A DNA stretch of 64,000 nucleotides from Ignavibacteria bacterium UBA2360 (GTDB lineage Bacteria > Bacteroidota > Ignavibacteria > Tepidaquicellales > OLB5), in NCBI GenBank assembly GCA_002344125.1, contig DDTQ01000011.1, positions 393,245-457,244 on the forward strand, in the 5' to 3' direction. The notes beneath the pieces are model-generated. The model saw only the letters and a list, made by a program, of their open reading frames with translations, had not been told where the DNA came from and did no database searches. Position numbers and translations under genes: made by a program. The stretch's first letter is position 1. Every line of letters starts with the position of its first letter. Positions 1-8,327 of this stretch are shown one piece after another.

Positions 1-1060
<1,060 letters not shown>

Positions 1061-1080
1061 TTTTTATTTTTAATACTTTG

Positions 1081-1138
1081 GAGTTTGATTTTTTTATAAC
1101 CGTCTCAGCATTAATGCTGATGGTTGTTGATGAAACTC
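1081..1138 (-). other. Hairpin in the 16S rRNA leader
   Basis: Between the 16S 5' end and its promoter, GAGTTTGAT (1081-1089) can pair with ATGAAACTC (1130-1138). Inside lie AACC/GGTT and the perfect 16-bp palindrome TCAGCATTAATGCTGA (1105-1120). The position is that of an rRNA leader or processing stem. A further weak inverted repeat (cacacaaac / gtttgcgtg) lies at about 1152-1177. The structure is inferred from pairing only. Confidence 0.55.
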
Positions 1139-1245
1139 AAGAAGAAATTACGCACACAAACTTATTATGTTTGCGTGTTAAAATTGTTGAAAGAACGTAA
1201 TTATACAGTGTGATTGTTTGAATCAGGTATAATTAATCAGGGTTA

Positions 1246-1276
1246 CAAAAGTACCTGTATTTCTTTACAAAGTCAA
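1246..1276 (-). promoter_or_regulatory. rRNA promoter, Bacteroidota type (TTG-N20-TACTTTTG)
   Basis: On the minus strand TTG (1274-1276) is followed after exactly 20 bases by TACTTTTG (1253-1246), a full match to the Bacteroidota -33/-7 consensus TTG and TAnnTTTG. Transcription would begin near 1239, giving a leader of about 180 nt before mature 16S. The position and match make this the probable rRNA operon promoter; a tandem promoter upstream is not excluded. Confidence 0.75.
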
Positions 1277-2425
1277 GGAACAAAACAAGTGAGAGGGGGT
1301 AAATATTTTATTACTATTACACTTATGTTAGCTATCTGTTAAGCAAATAATGCAGATAGCTTTCCACTTTTTTTTGAAAAAAAGTTTAATTTTTTTTATT
1401 TTTTTCCAATATTTCCTCTTGACAAATCAAAACCCCTCAATTTCACCTCAAAAATGCGGTTTAAGTCTCAAATTTGCGGTTCCCGCCAAGGCGGGACTTC
1501 GCAAAATTCTAAAGAAATTTGCTTGTTTCTTGCTGGAATCGCTAATTATATTAGGAATATGGCGCTTAGCTGGGGACTCTGTGAGCTCGCGAAGCCGCGA
1601 TTCCTCTTTGAGAAATAAGATCTTCGGCCCGAAGGGGAGTAACGAAAATGGATTGCGAATACTAGGATTGATTACAATTTAAAACGAGGTATTGGGCTAT
1701 TACAAGCTTCTCAAACGGCCTATGAAAATTACCGCCCGATTGCTGTTGCAATTGGGAAAATTATTTGAGCAGATACTACACGGGAAAAGCTGTTTGAATC
1801 CGGCAAATCGCACCTAAGGTGCGAAACAAGCCGGATGAGTTCTTTTCCCGTAAAGCGAAAATAATTTTAGGTAATTTTCATCAGCCTTGATTTTTTTGGT
1901 ACTTTTTGTATCAAGACAAAAAGTACAAAAGCACATTTCACTACTGTCAGAGCCAGTCCATAGGCCTTCGGAGCTCTGTCATTAGACGCATTTCAAATTC
2001 TACAAACATTTCACTCCTACGGAGTTAAAAGCCCAAAACAGAAGTGTCTTTTTTCCGACTTTCTTTACTGGAAAATCACGATGTGTTATCGAAGTCTGCA
2101 CCTGCCACGGGCATGGCCGCTGAAAGGGGACTGCCCCTCGCCAAAGGAGAGCGGTGGTTAACAAATGATGAACTTTATGATTACTGATCTATTTAATGAA
2201 CCATACCCTTCCCTTCGGGCCGAAGGCCTTGTCTCTAAGGGATAGATGGGGGAGGTCTAAAAAAGTATCATCGCATGATACACTTATATGCTTATAGCAT
2301 ATGTATATTTGTTTCAAAGCACTCCGGCAGGGCGGGACCGCAAAAATGCCTGAAGGCATTTTTCAGGGTGAAACGAAAAACAACGACTCTATAACAAACT
2401 TTTATAAATAGTAATTGAAAAACTT
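1277..2425. other. Gene-free interval with inverted repeats
   Basis: About 1.15 kb with no convincing gene. It holds poly-T tracts (1370-1410), a five-armed nested inverted repeat (1723-1880), a perfect hairpin GTACTTTTTGT/ACAAAAAGTAC (1899-1926), a stretch like low-complexity repeats found elsewhere in the window (cttcgggccgaaggcc, 2212-2230), ATATGC/GCATAT (2287-2303) and the hairpin AAAAATGCC/GGCATTTTT (2342-2363). The 110-codon frame at 1350-1682 is rejected: it starts in poly-T and shows no domain. Confidence 0.6.
1723..1880. repeat. Nested five-arm inverted repeat (MITE-like or structured RNA)
   Basis: Five pairs of complementary arms are nested in order: TGAAAATTACC 1723-1733 with GGTAATTTTCA 1870-1880; AAAATTATTT 1757-1766 with AAATAATTTT 1859-1868; ACGGGAAAAG 1780-1789 with CTTTTCCCGT 1842-1851; TCCGGC 1799-1804 with GCCGGA 1830-1835; TCGCACC 1808-1814 with GGTGCGA 1818-1824. 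The element folds end to end into one long interrupted hairpin of about 158 nt. No open frame or transposase lies inside. It could be a non-autonomous mobile element or a transcribed structure. Confidence 0.6.
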
Positions 2426-3253
2426 ATGGCTCAAAAAATCAGGTCCATTGTGGGCTCACTTTTAGGAATTAAAAAAATGAAAGAATTTAACAAAGAGCTG
2501 CACAATGATATCGCTTTGCTGAAAACAATGCATGCGAAAAAAGATAAACAGGAATTCAATTTGCTGAAATCAGAAATAATGCAGAAGCATAAAATAAGCA
2601 AAGCCACGGTTTACCGTGAAATGAATAAAGATACTCCGGGAATGTACAAGATACCAAATTACAATCCGCCCTCAATAGATATCACCACACTTGAGGCGCT
2701 TATGGTGCGCGAGCTGCACCTTGCCGGAAAGCAGAACAAAGAAATAATAAAAATAATGGCCCGGGAGCTTGGAATACCTTATAATTGGGATAGGTTCGAT
2801 AGAGTCCGCCGGATGGCTGAGGAACTGGATGAAGCGGAGTACGACCCCGGAAAGTCATACTTCCCCATGTATAGTGATATGTTCTTTGAAAGACTGCTTG
2901 GGCTGGAGTTTATGGCGGGTGATACTTACAAAGAAGTGGATGTTAACGGGTGCACAATAAAAATCTGCAAGGATACCCTGGAGATGATAAAAATATACCT
3001 GATGCGCGATAACCCGATGGATGGCAAAAAACGATCTACTGACCCGATAATAGCGGAAATAATCTTTCACAGTGAAATGGATGAAGGCTTAAGAAGAAAG
3101 TCATCGCATATGAACAGAACCGGCGAGATACCAAGCGCGTACGCGCTGCGGAGCATGCAGGAAACAAAAGAGCTGCTGAATAAACGAAAAGGGACTCTGC
3201 TTAGAATAAGAGAAGAAGTTTTAAAAGAACAAAATAAATGGACAAAGAAATAA
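2426..3253 (+). CDS. Hypothetical protein with helix-turn-helix-like segments
   Basis: A 275-residue protein I do not recognise. Residues about 54-68 (KHKISKATVYREMNK) read like a helix-turn-helix recognition unit. A second segment around 100-125 (GKQNKEIIKIMARELGIPY) looks like another HTH. The sequence is charged throughout and has no signal peptide or membrane segment, so it is probably cytoplasmic and may bind DNA. The C-terminus (EQNKWTKK) is encoded by the first unit of a 16-bp tandem repeat that runs on past the stop codon. An unknown 119-residue gene follows 82 bp downstream on the same strand. Confidence 0.7.
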   Translation: MAQKIRSIVGSLLGIKKMKEFNKELHNDIALLKTMHAKKDKQEFNLLKSEIMQKHKISKATVYREMNKDTPGMYKIPNYNPPSIDITTLEALMVRELHLAGKQNKEIIKIMARELGIPYNWDRFDRVRRMAEELDEAEYDPGKSYFPMYSDMFFERLLGLEFMAGDTYKEVDVNGCTIKICKDTLEMIKIYLMRDNPMDGKKRSTDPIIAEIIFHSEMDEGLRRKSSHMNRTGEIPSAYALRSMQETKELLNKRKGTLLRIREEVLKEQNKWTKK

Positions 3254-3318
3254 ATACACAAAGAAATAAATCCACAAAGAAATAAATGCACAAAAAAAAT
3301 TAACGCACAAAAAAATAA
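3232..3318. repeat. 16-bp tandem repeat spanning a stop codon
   Basis: About five units of the type aaataaatgcacaaag repeat from the last codons of the 2426-3253 gene into the gap before the next gene. Units differ at a few positions (ggaca, acaca, ccaca, gcaca). Unit-number changes would alter the downstream spacer and, in the first unit, the last residues of the protein. Confidence 0.8.
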
Positions 3319-3335
3319 CAAAAATTGAACCCACT

Positions 3336-3695
3336 ATGCAAAAAACAAAAAGCGAACCAACCGGGAATACACAAAGTAAACCCAAGGATCACCTTGAAAA
3401 TGATCTTAAAAACTGCGATACGTTAATTACAAACATTTGCGGCAGGAAAATTGAGCTGAACAGGCAGCAGCAACTGGAAGTACGGGAGTATATATATGCC
3501 ATTGGCAGTCGGGCAAAAGATACCGGTGACCCTCTAAGGAATGCGGCAAAGTACAGCGATATTGAGTTAAGGGGTCTGCTGCTTATAATGATGAAAAAAA
3601 CTATTGACCGCATTCCATCGGAGAAATTACTTGATGCTGTTGTTGAAATAATGTGCCGGGTGGATGGCAGGAAAGGTAAAGTAACTAAACACTGA
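3336..3695 (+). CDS. Hypothetical protein
   Basis: A 119-residue soluble protein with no domain I can name. It is helix-rich after a polar N-terminus, with a block around residues 38-60 (KIELNRQQQLEVREYIYAIG) and a hydrophobic stretch around 85-95 (LRGLLLIMMKKTID). It follows the HTH-like gene on the same strand and is followed by a strong rho-independent terminator at 3786-3835, so the two probably form one transcript. Function unknown. Confidence 0.65.
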   Translation: MQKTKSEPTGNTQSKPKDHLENDLKNCDTLITNICGRKIELNRQQQLEVREYIYAIGSRAKDTGDPLRNAAKYSDIELRGLLLIMMKKTIDRIPSEKLLDAVVEIMCRVDGRKGKVTKH

Positions 3696-3785
3696 AAAAT
3701 ACCGGTGTTACAATAAAGAGAGTTTGCAGCAATTTATAATGCACCGAAAACCTTAAACGGTTGTATTATAAATTTGTAGAAGGAA

Positions 3786-3835
3786 GGGGGATGCAATATA
3801 CTTAATTTTGGGTATAAGCAGACCCCCTTTTTTTT
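3786..3835 (+). terminator. Rho-independent terminator
   Basis: GGGGGaTGC (3786-3794) pairs with GCAgaCCCCC (3818-3827) and is followed by eight T residues. It ends the plus-strand pair 2426-3695. Confidence 0.75.
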
Positions 3836-3883
3836 GCAATCGAATGACTTTAGGCAAGAAACCAAATCCGTTATATTTGCATT

Positions 3884-3922
3884 ATGGCAGATGTACACAC
3901 AAAGAAGCAGCGGGGTTATAAA
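3884..3922 (+). pseudogene. Truncated 5' end of a second vsr gene
   Basis: Thirteen codons read MADVHTKKQRGYK, the typical N-terminus of Bacteroidota-type very-short-patch-repair endonucleases (MADVHT-x-x-QR-x-Y). The frame then runs into unrelated sequence at the 3' edge of the minus-strand island gene and stops within about 20 codons. A TATATTTG box (3872-3879) sits four bases before the ATG, as in the leaderless controller gene at 8002. I infer a resident or earlier vsr gene cut by the restriction-modification island; the rest of it is not in the window. The homology call rests on 13 residues. Confidence 0.5.
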
Positions 3923-4431
3923 ACTGGATTATTATTAAAGGTAACTTTGAGTTTGAGACTTTTCGACTTTTCTTTTTGATTTTTGTAAAGGGTTGAATGA
4001 AAACTGGCATACTTAAGTAGAGCAGAGCGAAATTCCGATAAATTGAAATTCGGAAAATGAAGTATTTCTTTACTGTTTTTTAACGCTATAAAACCTTTAT
4101 CACCATAATTACTGAAAACTATTTTTTCTGGTGCAGATCTAAAAAATATATACATTAAAAAATCTTTTATTTTATATTCAACAAGAGAATCATTTTCCTT
4201 TGCATTTTTAACGTTATATTCACCAATTGCAATATTTGCAAGTATTTCGGGTATTTTTGAATCAATCATAATAAGATCTTCTTTTGAATAGCTTGTCATA
4301 GAAGCATCAAACACACAATGAAGATTGCACTTTTTGTTTACCTTGATTAGCTTGAAATTAGCTTCAAAGCTAGGTTTTAAAGCAACTATATCATTAAATG
4401 ATAGTTTATTGTAAACATAATTCATAATCAC
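3916..4431 (-). CDS. Hypothetical protein, last gene of the R-M cluster
   Basis: A 171-residue protein with no recognised domain. It is lysine- and asparagine-rich and appears soluble. Its start overlaps the stop of the HNH nuclease gene by four bases, so it is probably translated by coupling within the same transcript. Its 3' end abuts the vsr stump at 3884-3922, which marks the island edge. Base composition is AT-rich like the rest of the cluster. It may be an accessory or specificity component of the system, but nothing in the sequence shows a function. Confidence 0.7.
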   Translation of the reverse strand: MIMNYVYNKLSFNDIVALKPSFEANFKLIKVNKKCNLHCVFDASMTSYSKEDLIMIDSKIPEILANIAIGEYNVKNAKENDSLVEYKIKDFLMYIFFRSAPEKIVFSNYGDKGFIALKNSKEILHFPNFNLSEFRSALLKYASFHSTLYKNQKEKSKSLKLKVTFNNNPVL

Positions 4432-5192
4432 ACTATAAATGTATTATTGTTATGATACTGAAGAAATTCTTCCTTAGGTACAAACTTGCTTGGTAATATT
4501 ATTCGTTTGTCATCATAGTTCAAAAAAAATCTTTCTATAGTTTCATTTTCATTATTTTCTTTTAGCTTTGATGAAACTTTAATTTTAAATTCTGGAGTAA
4601 TAGTAATCAAACCCTTATCAAATGCTCTATCATGAATCACATTTAAACACAAACCATTTTGAGGATTTAGTCTGTTTTTATGATCCTTTGACCAAGGTAT
4701 GATGTGGCTTGCATTCAAAAGTGATGAGATCTCTATTTGAGTAATACAGCATTTATTTTCATATGTTGATAACACTGATTTGCGGAAGAAATATTGGTTT
4801 ACTCTGGTTTTTATTAATTTCTCTTTATCTAATCCTAAGGGAATATCGTCTTCAGTTAATTCTATTTCTTGCTCTAATGTGATACCGCGCTTTTCGGCTA
4901 ATAACTTTTCACTTTCATAAGCTAATTTTTCCCAGTTCTCATGAAATTCGTTCCACACTTCTATATCCGCTTTACTTCCGGATGTTAAACCACGTATATT
5001 TCTTTTTTGAAGTTCTGGATCAAGTCTTCCAAAATTTCCAAGTTTCATAGCAACCGCACTTGGGGTTCTACCTATGATTAAAGCCAGTTCTTTGATTTTT
5101 GGATTTTCCTTTACTGTCTTACTGAATGGTATTTTACAGTAAAGGTTAAAGGCAATGATTAATTCTTCCTTTGTCCAAAGATTTTTACTCAT
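4428..5192 (-). CDS. HNH endonuclease, restriction-type
   Basis: A 254-residue protein with a C-terminal HNH nuclease core of the HNH_2 type. The core has a paired cysteine (CCIT) near residue 150, then ASHIIPWSKD, and NGLCLNVIHDRAFDKGLI, supplying the paired histidines, asparagine and final histidine expected of the metal-binding fold. The N-terminal 50 residues (LWTKEELIIAFNLYCK, GRTPSAVAMKLGNF) resemble the helical DNA-binding segment often found before such domains. It overlaps vsr by eight bases and the following gene by four. It may be the restriction subunit, or an additional nuclease beside the gene at 5579. Confidence 0.85.
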   Translation of the reverse strand: MSKNLWTKEELIIAFNLYCKIPFSKTVKENPKIKELALIIGRTPSAVAMKLGNFGRLDPELQKRNIRGLTSGSKADIEVWNEFHENWEKLAYESEKLLAEKRGITLEQEIELTEDDIPLGLDKEKLIKTRVNQYFFRKSVLSTYENKCCITQIEISSLLNASHIIPWSKDHKNRLNPQNGLCLNVIHDRAFDKGLITITPEFKIKVSSKLKENNENETIERFFLNYDDKRIILPSKFVPKEEFLQYHNNNTFIV

Positions 5193-5586
5193 TTACAAAG
5201 GTAATTATTTTTTCTACAACTTTCGCCGCATCTTTTTTAACTTCATGTTCCCAGAATCTTATTACTTTCCAGCCCTGTTTACGTAATGCTTTCTTAACCT
5301 CTTTAGCTCTTGCTGTATTTCTTGCAATTTTAGGTTTCCAGTATTTTAAATTAGATTTCGGTTGAATATAATGATATGGGCATTTATGGAAAAAACATGA
5401 ATCAAGAAAAACTACAGCTTTTTTGCTTGCAAAAACTATATCTGGCTTACCAATTAATTTTGTGTGTATTCGAAACCTTAAACCTTTTTTATGTAGGAGT
5501 GATCTAATTTTAAGCTCCATTTTTGTGTTTTTGGAGCGTATATTTTGCATGTTTTTCCGTCGATTGGATTTTGTCAGATTATCCAC
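5185..5586 (-). CDS. vsr: Very short patch repair endonuclease (Vsr)
   Basis: A 133-residue protein matching Vsr. The N-terminus SNRRKNMQNIRSKNTKMEL is the conserved opening, GKPDIVF carries the catalytic aspartate, VVFLDSCFFHKCPYH contributes the zinc-binding Cys/His set, and W-x-x-K-I-x-x-N is present. Vsr nicks T:G mismatches produced by deamination of 5-methylcytosine, so its place next to a C5 methyltransferase is expected. It overlaps both neighbours by eight bases. It is a different gene from the truncated plus-strand vsr start at 3884. Confidence 0.93.
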   Translation of the reverse strand: MDNLTKSNRRKNMQNIRSKNTKMELKIRSLLHKKGLRFRIHTKLIGKPDIVFASKKAVVFLDSCFFHKCPYHYIQPKSNLKYWKPKIARNTARAKEVKKALRKQGWKVIRFWEHEVKKDAAKVVEKIITFVNE

Positions 5587-6727
5587 TGTATGCAGAATTT
5601 AAAACAAAATCATCAAAACCATCAAGTGGCCCAAAGTCGATTTCGTATGTGTACTGGCTTTTCTTCCTGATTATTACACAATCAGTGCCTATTTCTTTAA
5701 GTTTGTCATATGTCAATAATTCTCCTTCTTTAAGCTTCAGTAGTTTACGTAATATCCAATCCGCCAGTGCTTTGTTTGGATCCGTCATAAGTGCTTTTGA
5801 ATTATCCTGGCAGATACTAGCATTCAGATGTTCCTTAGTTGGTGTAATCAACGTGAATTGAACGTCACGTTTTGGAAAAAAATCGGGGAAATATTTATGT
5901 ATGACTGCTGGTACTGGGATATATACTTCGCCTATATTGCGTTTTCTGCCGCCTGCGTTCCACTGATTCAGGCCACTCTTTTCTCCAACTACTTTGTTTT
6001 CGGGTTTGCTCAACCCCAATGAATAAAGAGGCAAAATCACATAGTTTTTGCCGGCTTCACCTAATTCTCGATTCGCACTTAAATTTTTCAAACTTAACAA
6101 ATCTAAAATAATCTTGAAGGGATCATCAAGTATCTTGATATTCAAATCTATTGCCTCTGAAGGTAATACAAACTTCTTAAATAATGTACTTTTAGAATAA
6201 TTAAAGGAATATTCATTAAGATTATCCCTGAATGAAACCCCAGCTTTGCTTTCTTTTAATAGCCGCAATTTATTAATATTTATGAAATCATAAGATGTAT
6301 TGAATATTGTAATTTTTTTTATTGTTCTTGTTACACAATGATATATACCATTATTAATTTCGTATGTTCTATTTGCAAATGAAATCCTTTCGTTTCTGTA
6401 TTCCGCCAATCTTCTTATTAAATCATCACCTTTGAGTTTTCTAATTTCCGAGCTGAGTGCATTGAATTCTGCAACTTTCTCTAATTTAGAGTTAGAGTGA
6501 TTTATGAATGTCTTTATTCCTACTCCTAAATTATTAATTTTAGCATCATAAGCCGTGTCACTCCTTGACAAATTCTCAGCTTTAAAAACACTGCAAAAGA
6601 TGTTTTCTGCAATCCTATAATTAACATAGGGTGTGGCTGTATCGCTGAATAGCTTTGAAAGTGAAGCTACCCCAGAAAGTAATTCAAGATATTTTTTTTC
6701 GCTCTTAATTTTATTAATGTCGAACAT
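5579..6727 (-). CDS. Putative type II restriction endonuclease with NgoFVII-like C-terminus
   Basis: A 382-residue protein directly after the methyltransferase. The C-terminal half (about 250-375: GLNQWNAGGRKRNIGEVYIP, then FFPKRDVQFTLITPT and TYEIDFGPLDGFDDF) resembles the B3-like DNA-recognition domain of NgoFVII-type enzymes. The N-terminal part lacks the phospholipase-D HxK motif of those enzymes. It has instead ENIFCSVFKAENLSRSDTAY followed by GVGIKTF, which could be a variant PD-(D/E)xK core. Role and cut site are therefore inferred from position plus the C-terminal match. It shares one base with the methyltransferase and overlaps vsr by eight. Confidence 0.75.
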   Translation of the reverse strand: MFDINKIKSEKKYLELLSGVASLSKLFSDTATPYVNYRIAENIFCSVFKAENLSRSDTAYDAKINNLGVGIKTFINHSNSKLEKVAEFNALSSEIRKLKGDDLIRRLAEYRNERISFANRTYEINNGIYHCVTRTIKKITIFNTSYDFININKLRLLKESKAGVSFRDNLNEYSFNYSKSTLFKKFVLPSEAIDLNIKILDDPFKIILDLLSLKNLSANRELGEAGKNYVILPLYSLGLSKPENKVVGEKSGLNQWNAGGRKRNIGEVYIPVPAVIHKYFPDFFPKRDVQFTLITPTKEHLNASICQDNSKALMTDPNKALADWILRKLLKLKEGELLTYDKLKEIGTDCVIIRKKSQYTYEIDFGPLDGFDDFVLNSAYSG

Positions 6728-7776
6728 TAGTACTCAAGATATTTTATCATTCTTTTTGCAATTCTTTCAATTAATGGTACTGTAACAGAATTGCCTATTT
6801 GATAATACAGCTTGCTATCTGCAATTTTTGGTAAAATGTACTTAGGGGAATAACCTTGAAAATTGGCACATTCACGCGGTGTTAATTTTCTAATTCCAAA
6901 TTTATCTCTAATTATAGGTACATTATGGCCACCAGTACCCATATTTGCTGTTAGGGTTGGACAAACATTACTTTTGTTTTCTCGTACATATTTTCTTCTC
7001 CATTGATAAATCGTGTCTCTCTTTGTGACGTTCTTTTCTAGCTCAGTGTAATACGGATGGTTACTTTTATAATAATATTTATCATCTTGTTTTTCAGCCA
7101 ACAAACAATCATGTATCGTCTTTTTTAATTCAATTTCTTTCGGAAAGCAAAATTCACCCTTATAATATTCATTATGTATACCAACAAAAAAAATTCTTTC
7201 TCTGTTTTGCGGTATATTGGCATGTGTCATTGAATTTAACACTTCAATTTTCACTTTATAGTTTAGTTTCAATTCTAATATTTCTCTCATTCGATTTAGC
7301 GTCTCACCATTATTGTGGTTTTCTAAACCTTTAACATTCTCGAGCAAGAAGGCAGGTGGGCTTTTACTTTCTAAAATCTTTGCAATATTAAAGAAAAGAG
7401 TACCACGTATATCTTCAAATCCCTTTCTATGACCAGCAATGCTAAATGCTTGACAGGGAAAACCAGCTAACAAAATATTATGTTGTGGAATTGAATTGGG
7501 ATCAATTGCATTAATATCTCCTTTGGGGATTTCTTTAAAATTTGCATAAAAAGTATATTGCGAGTTTTTATCCCATTCCGAAGTAAACACGCTTTTCCCG
7601 CCGTGCTTTTCAAATGCTATTCTAAATCCGCCAATACCCGCGAATAAATCTATAAATTTAAATTTATAATTTTTTCCGTTTTTAATATTGTCTTTTAAAA
7701 TTAAATCTATTGATGGATCACCGATTTTCTTCTCAAGTTCAAATATTATCTCTTGACTGCTAATTATTTTGTCCAT
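6727..7776 (-). CDS. DNA (cytosine-5-)-methyltransferase of the R-M system
   Basis: A 349-residue C5-MTase with the motifs in order: I FIDLFAGIGGF (about 40-50), IV GFPCQAFS with the catalytic cysteine (about 105), VI ENVKGL, VIII QNRERIFFVGI, IX RKLTPRECANFQG and X YQIGNSVTVPL. The target-recognition region contains TIYQWRRKYVRENKS and PTLTANMGTGGHNVP. From memory, similar regions occur in enzymes of the GCNGC/GCSGC group, but that specificity is a weak inference. It overlaps the controller gene by 17 bases upstream and the putative endonuclease by one base downstream. Confidence 0.95.
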   Translation of the reverse strand: MDKIISSQEIIFELEKKIGDPSIDLILKDNIKNGKNYKFKFIDLFAGIGGFRIAFEKHGGKSVFTSEWDKNSQYTFYANFKEIPKGDINAIDPNSIPQHNILLAGFPCQAFSIAGHRKGFEDIRGTLFFNIAKILESKSPPAFLLENVKGLENHNNGETLNRMREILELKLNYKVKIEVLNSMTHANIPQNRERIFFVGIHNEYYKGEFCFPKEIELKKTIHDCLLAEKQDDKYYYKSNHPYYTELEKNVTKRDTIYQWRRKYVRENKSNVCPTLTANMGTGGHNVPIIRDKFGIRKLTPRECANFQGYSPKYILPKIADSKLYYQIGNSVTVPLIERIAKRMIKYLEY

Positions 7777-8002
7777 TTAAAATTTTGTGTATTTCAATCT
7801 TTAAAACATCTGTAATTTTTTTCAGCGTAATTACCGAAATGTTTCTTTCTCCTCTTTCAATCCCGCTAATATATGTGCGGTCAAGATCTGCTTGATAAGC
7901 AAGCTCTTCCTGAGAAATATCTTTTTGCATTCTGCATTTCCTGATGTTTTCACCAAGTTTCTTTAGAAATTTTCTGTCTTTTTCAGAATAAGTGTTTTTC
8001 AT
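7760..8002 (-). CDS. XRE-family controller protein of the R-M system
   Basis: An 80-residue single-domain helix-turn-helix protein (SQEELAYQADLDRTYISGIERGERNISVITLKKITDVL). The length and sequence are typical of C proteins, which activate restriction genes and repress themselves. A palindrome GACTATAGTC, close to the C-box half-site pair GACT/AGTC, lies at 8041-8050 just upstream of its promoter. The ATG at 8002 falls about where transcription from TAACTTTG (8008-8015) should begin, so the mRNA may be leaderless, as reported for several C genes. It overlaps the methyltransferase by 17 bases. Confidence 0.88.
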   Translation of the reverse strand: MKNTYSEKDRKFLKKLGENIRKCRMQKDISQEELAYQADLDRTYISGIERGERNISVITLKKITDVLKIEIHKILNGQNN

Positions 8003-8007
8003 GTATT

Positions 8008-8050
8008 CAAAGTTATTTTATTGTTGATTATAATACCACCGACTATAGTC
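8008..8050 (-). promoter_or_regulatory. Controller promoter with C-box
   Basis: On the minus strand the perfect palindrome GACTATAGTC (8041-8050) is followed by TGG (8036-8038) where the -33 TTG would be, 20 bases, TAACTTTG (8008-8015), five bases and the controller ATG. The operator therefore sits immediately upstream of a weak -33 element, a suitable position for activation by the C protein. Confidence 0.65.
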
Positions 8051-8060
8051 TACAATTTGG

Positions 8061-8103
8061 GGCATAACTAGTTATAAGGTATGTTGATTTAGGCATAACT
8101 AGT
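8061..8103. repeat. Direct repeat GGCATAACTAGT x2
   Basis: The 12-mer ggcataactagt occurs at 8061-8072 and 8092-8103, 31 bp (three helical turns) apart, just upstream of the C-box. Each contains ACTAGT, a hexameric palindrome. They may be further regulatory sites for the R-M operon. Confidence 0.5.
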
Positions 8104-8217
8104 AAAGTTATTATATTGAGTTTTTCTTAAATTTAATTGATAAGCAAACTTCTACAATGATCTGTGATTTAAACTTGTTAATTATCTTAATATGGATTAT
8201 TTTTAAAAAATTATTAG

Positions 8218-8302
8218 TATGACGGGCAGGACTCGAACCTGCAACCTTAAGTACACTAGAATAAGAACGCACCTATGCTCTATCCTGTTGAGCTACCGCC
8301 AT
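8218..8302 (-). tRNA. tRNA-Arg-like gene with enlarged anticodon arm
   Basis: Read on the minus strand, ATGGCGG (8302-8296) pairs with CCGTCAT (8225-8219) with one G-U, and A8218 is the discriminator. A D arm GCTC/GAGC and a T arm GCAGG-TTCGAGT-CCTGC are canonical and resemble tRNA-Arg(UCU). The anticodon stem TAGGT/ACTTA closes an 18-nt loop instead of 7, giving 85 nt in total. An alternative is a 7-bp stem TAGGTGC/GTACTTA with a 14-nt loop. No U33-anticodon geometry fits well, so this is a divergent, inactive or specialised tRNA. CCA is not encoded. Confidence 0.6.
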
Positions 8303-8327
8303 CAAATGAGTCTATAATAGAATCTTT

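Noticed and set aside
1350..1682. 110-codon open frame upstream of the first gene
   Set aside because: It begins in a poly-T/poly-A tract, has no domain or ribosome-binding site, and the translation is a mix of low-complexity segments.
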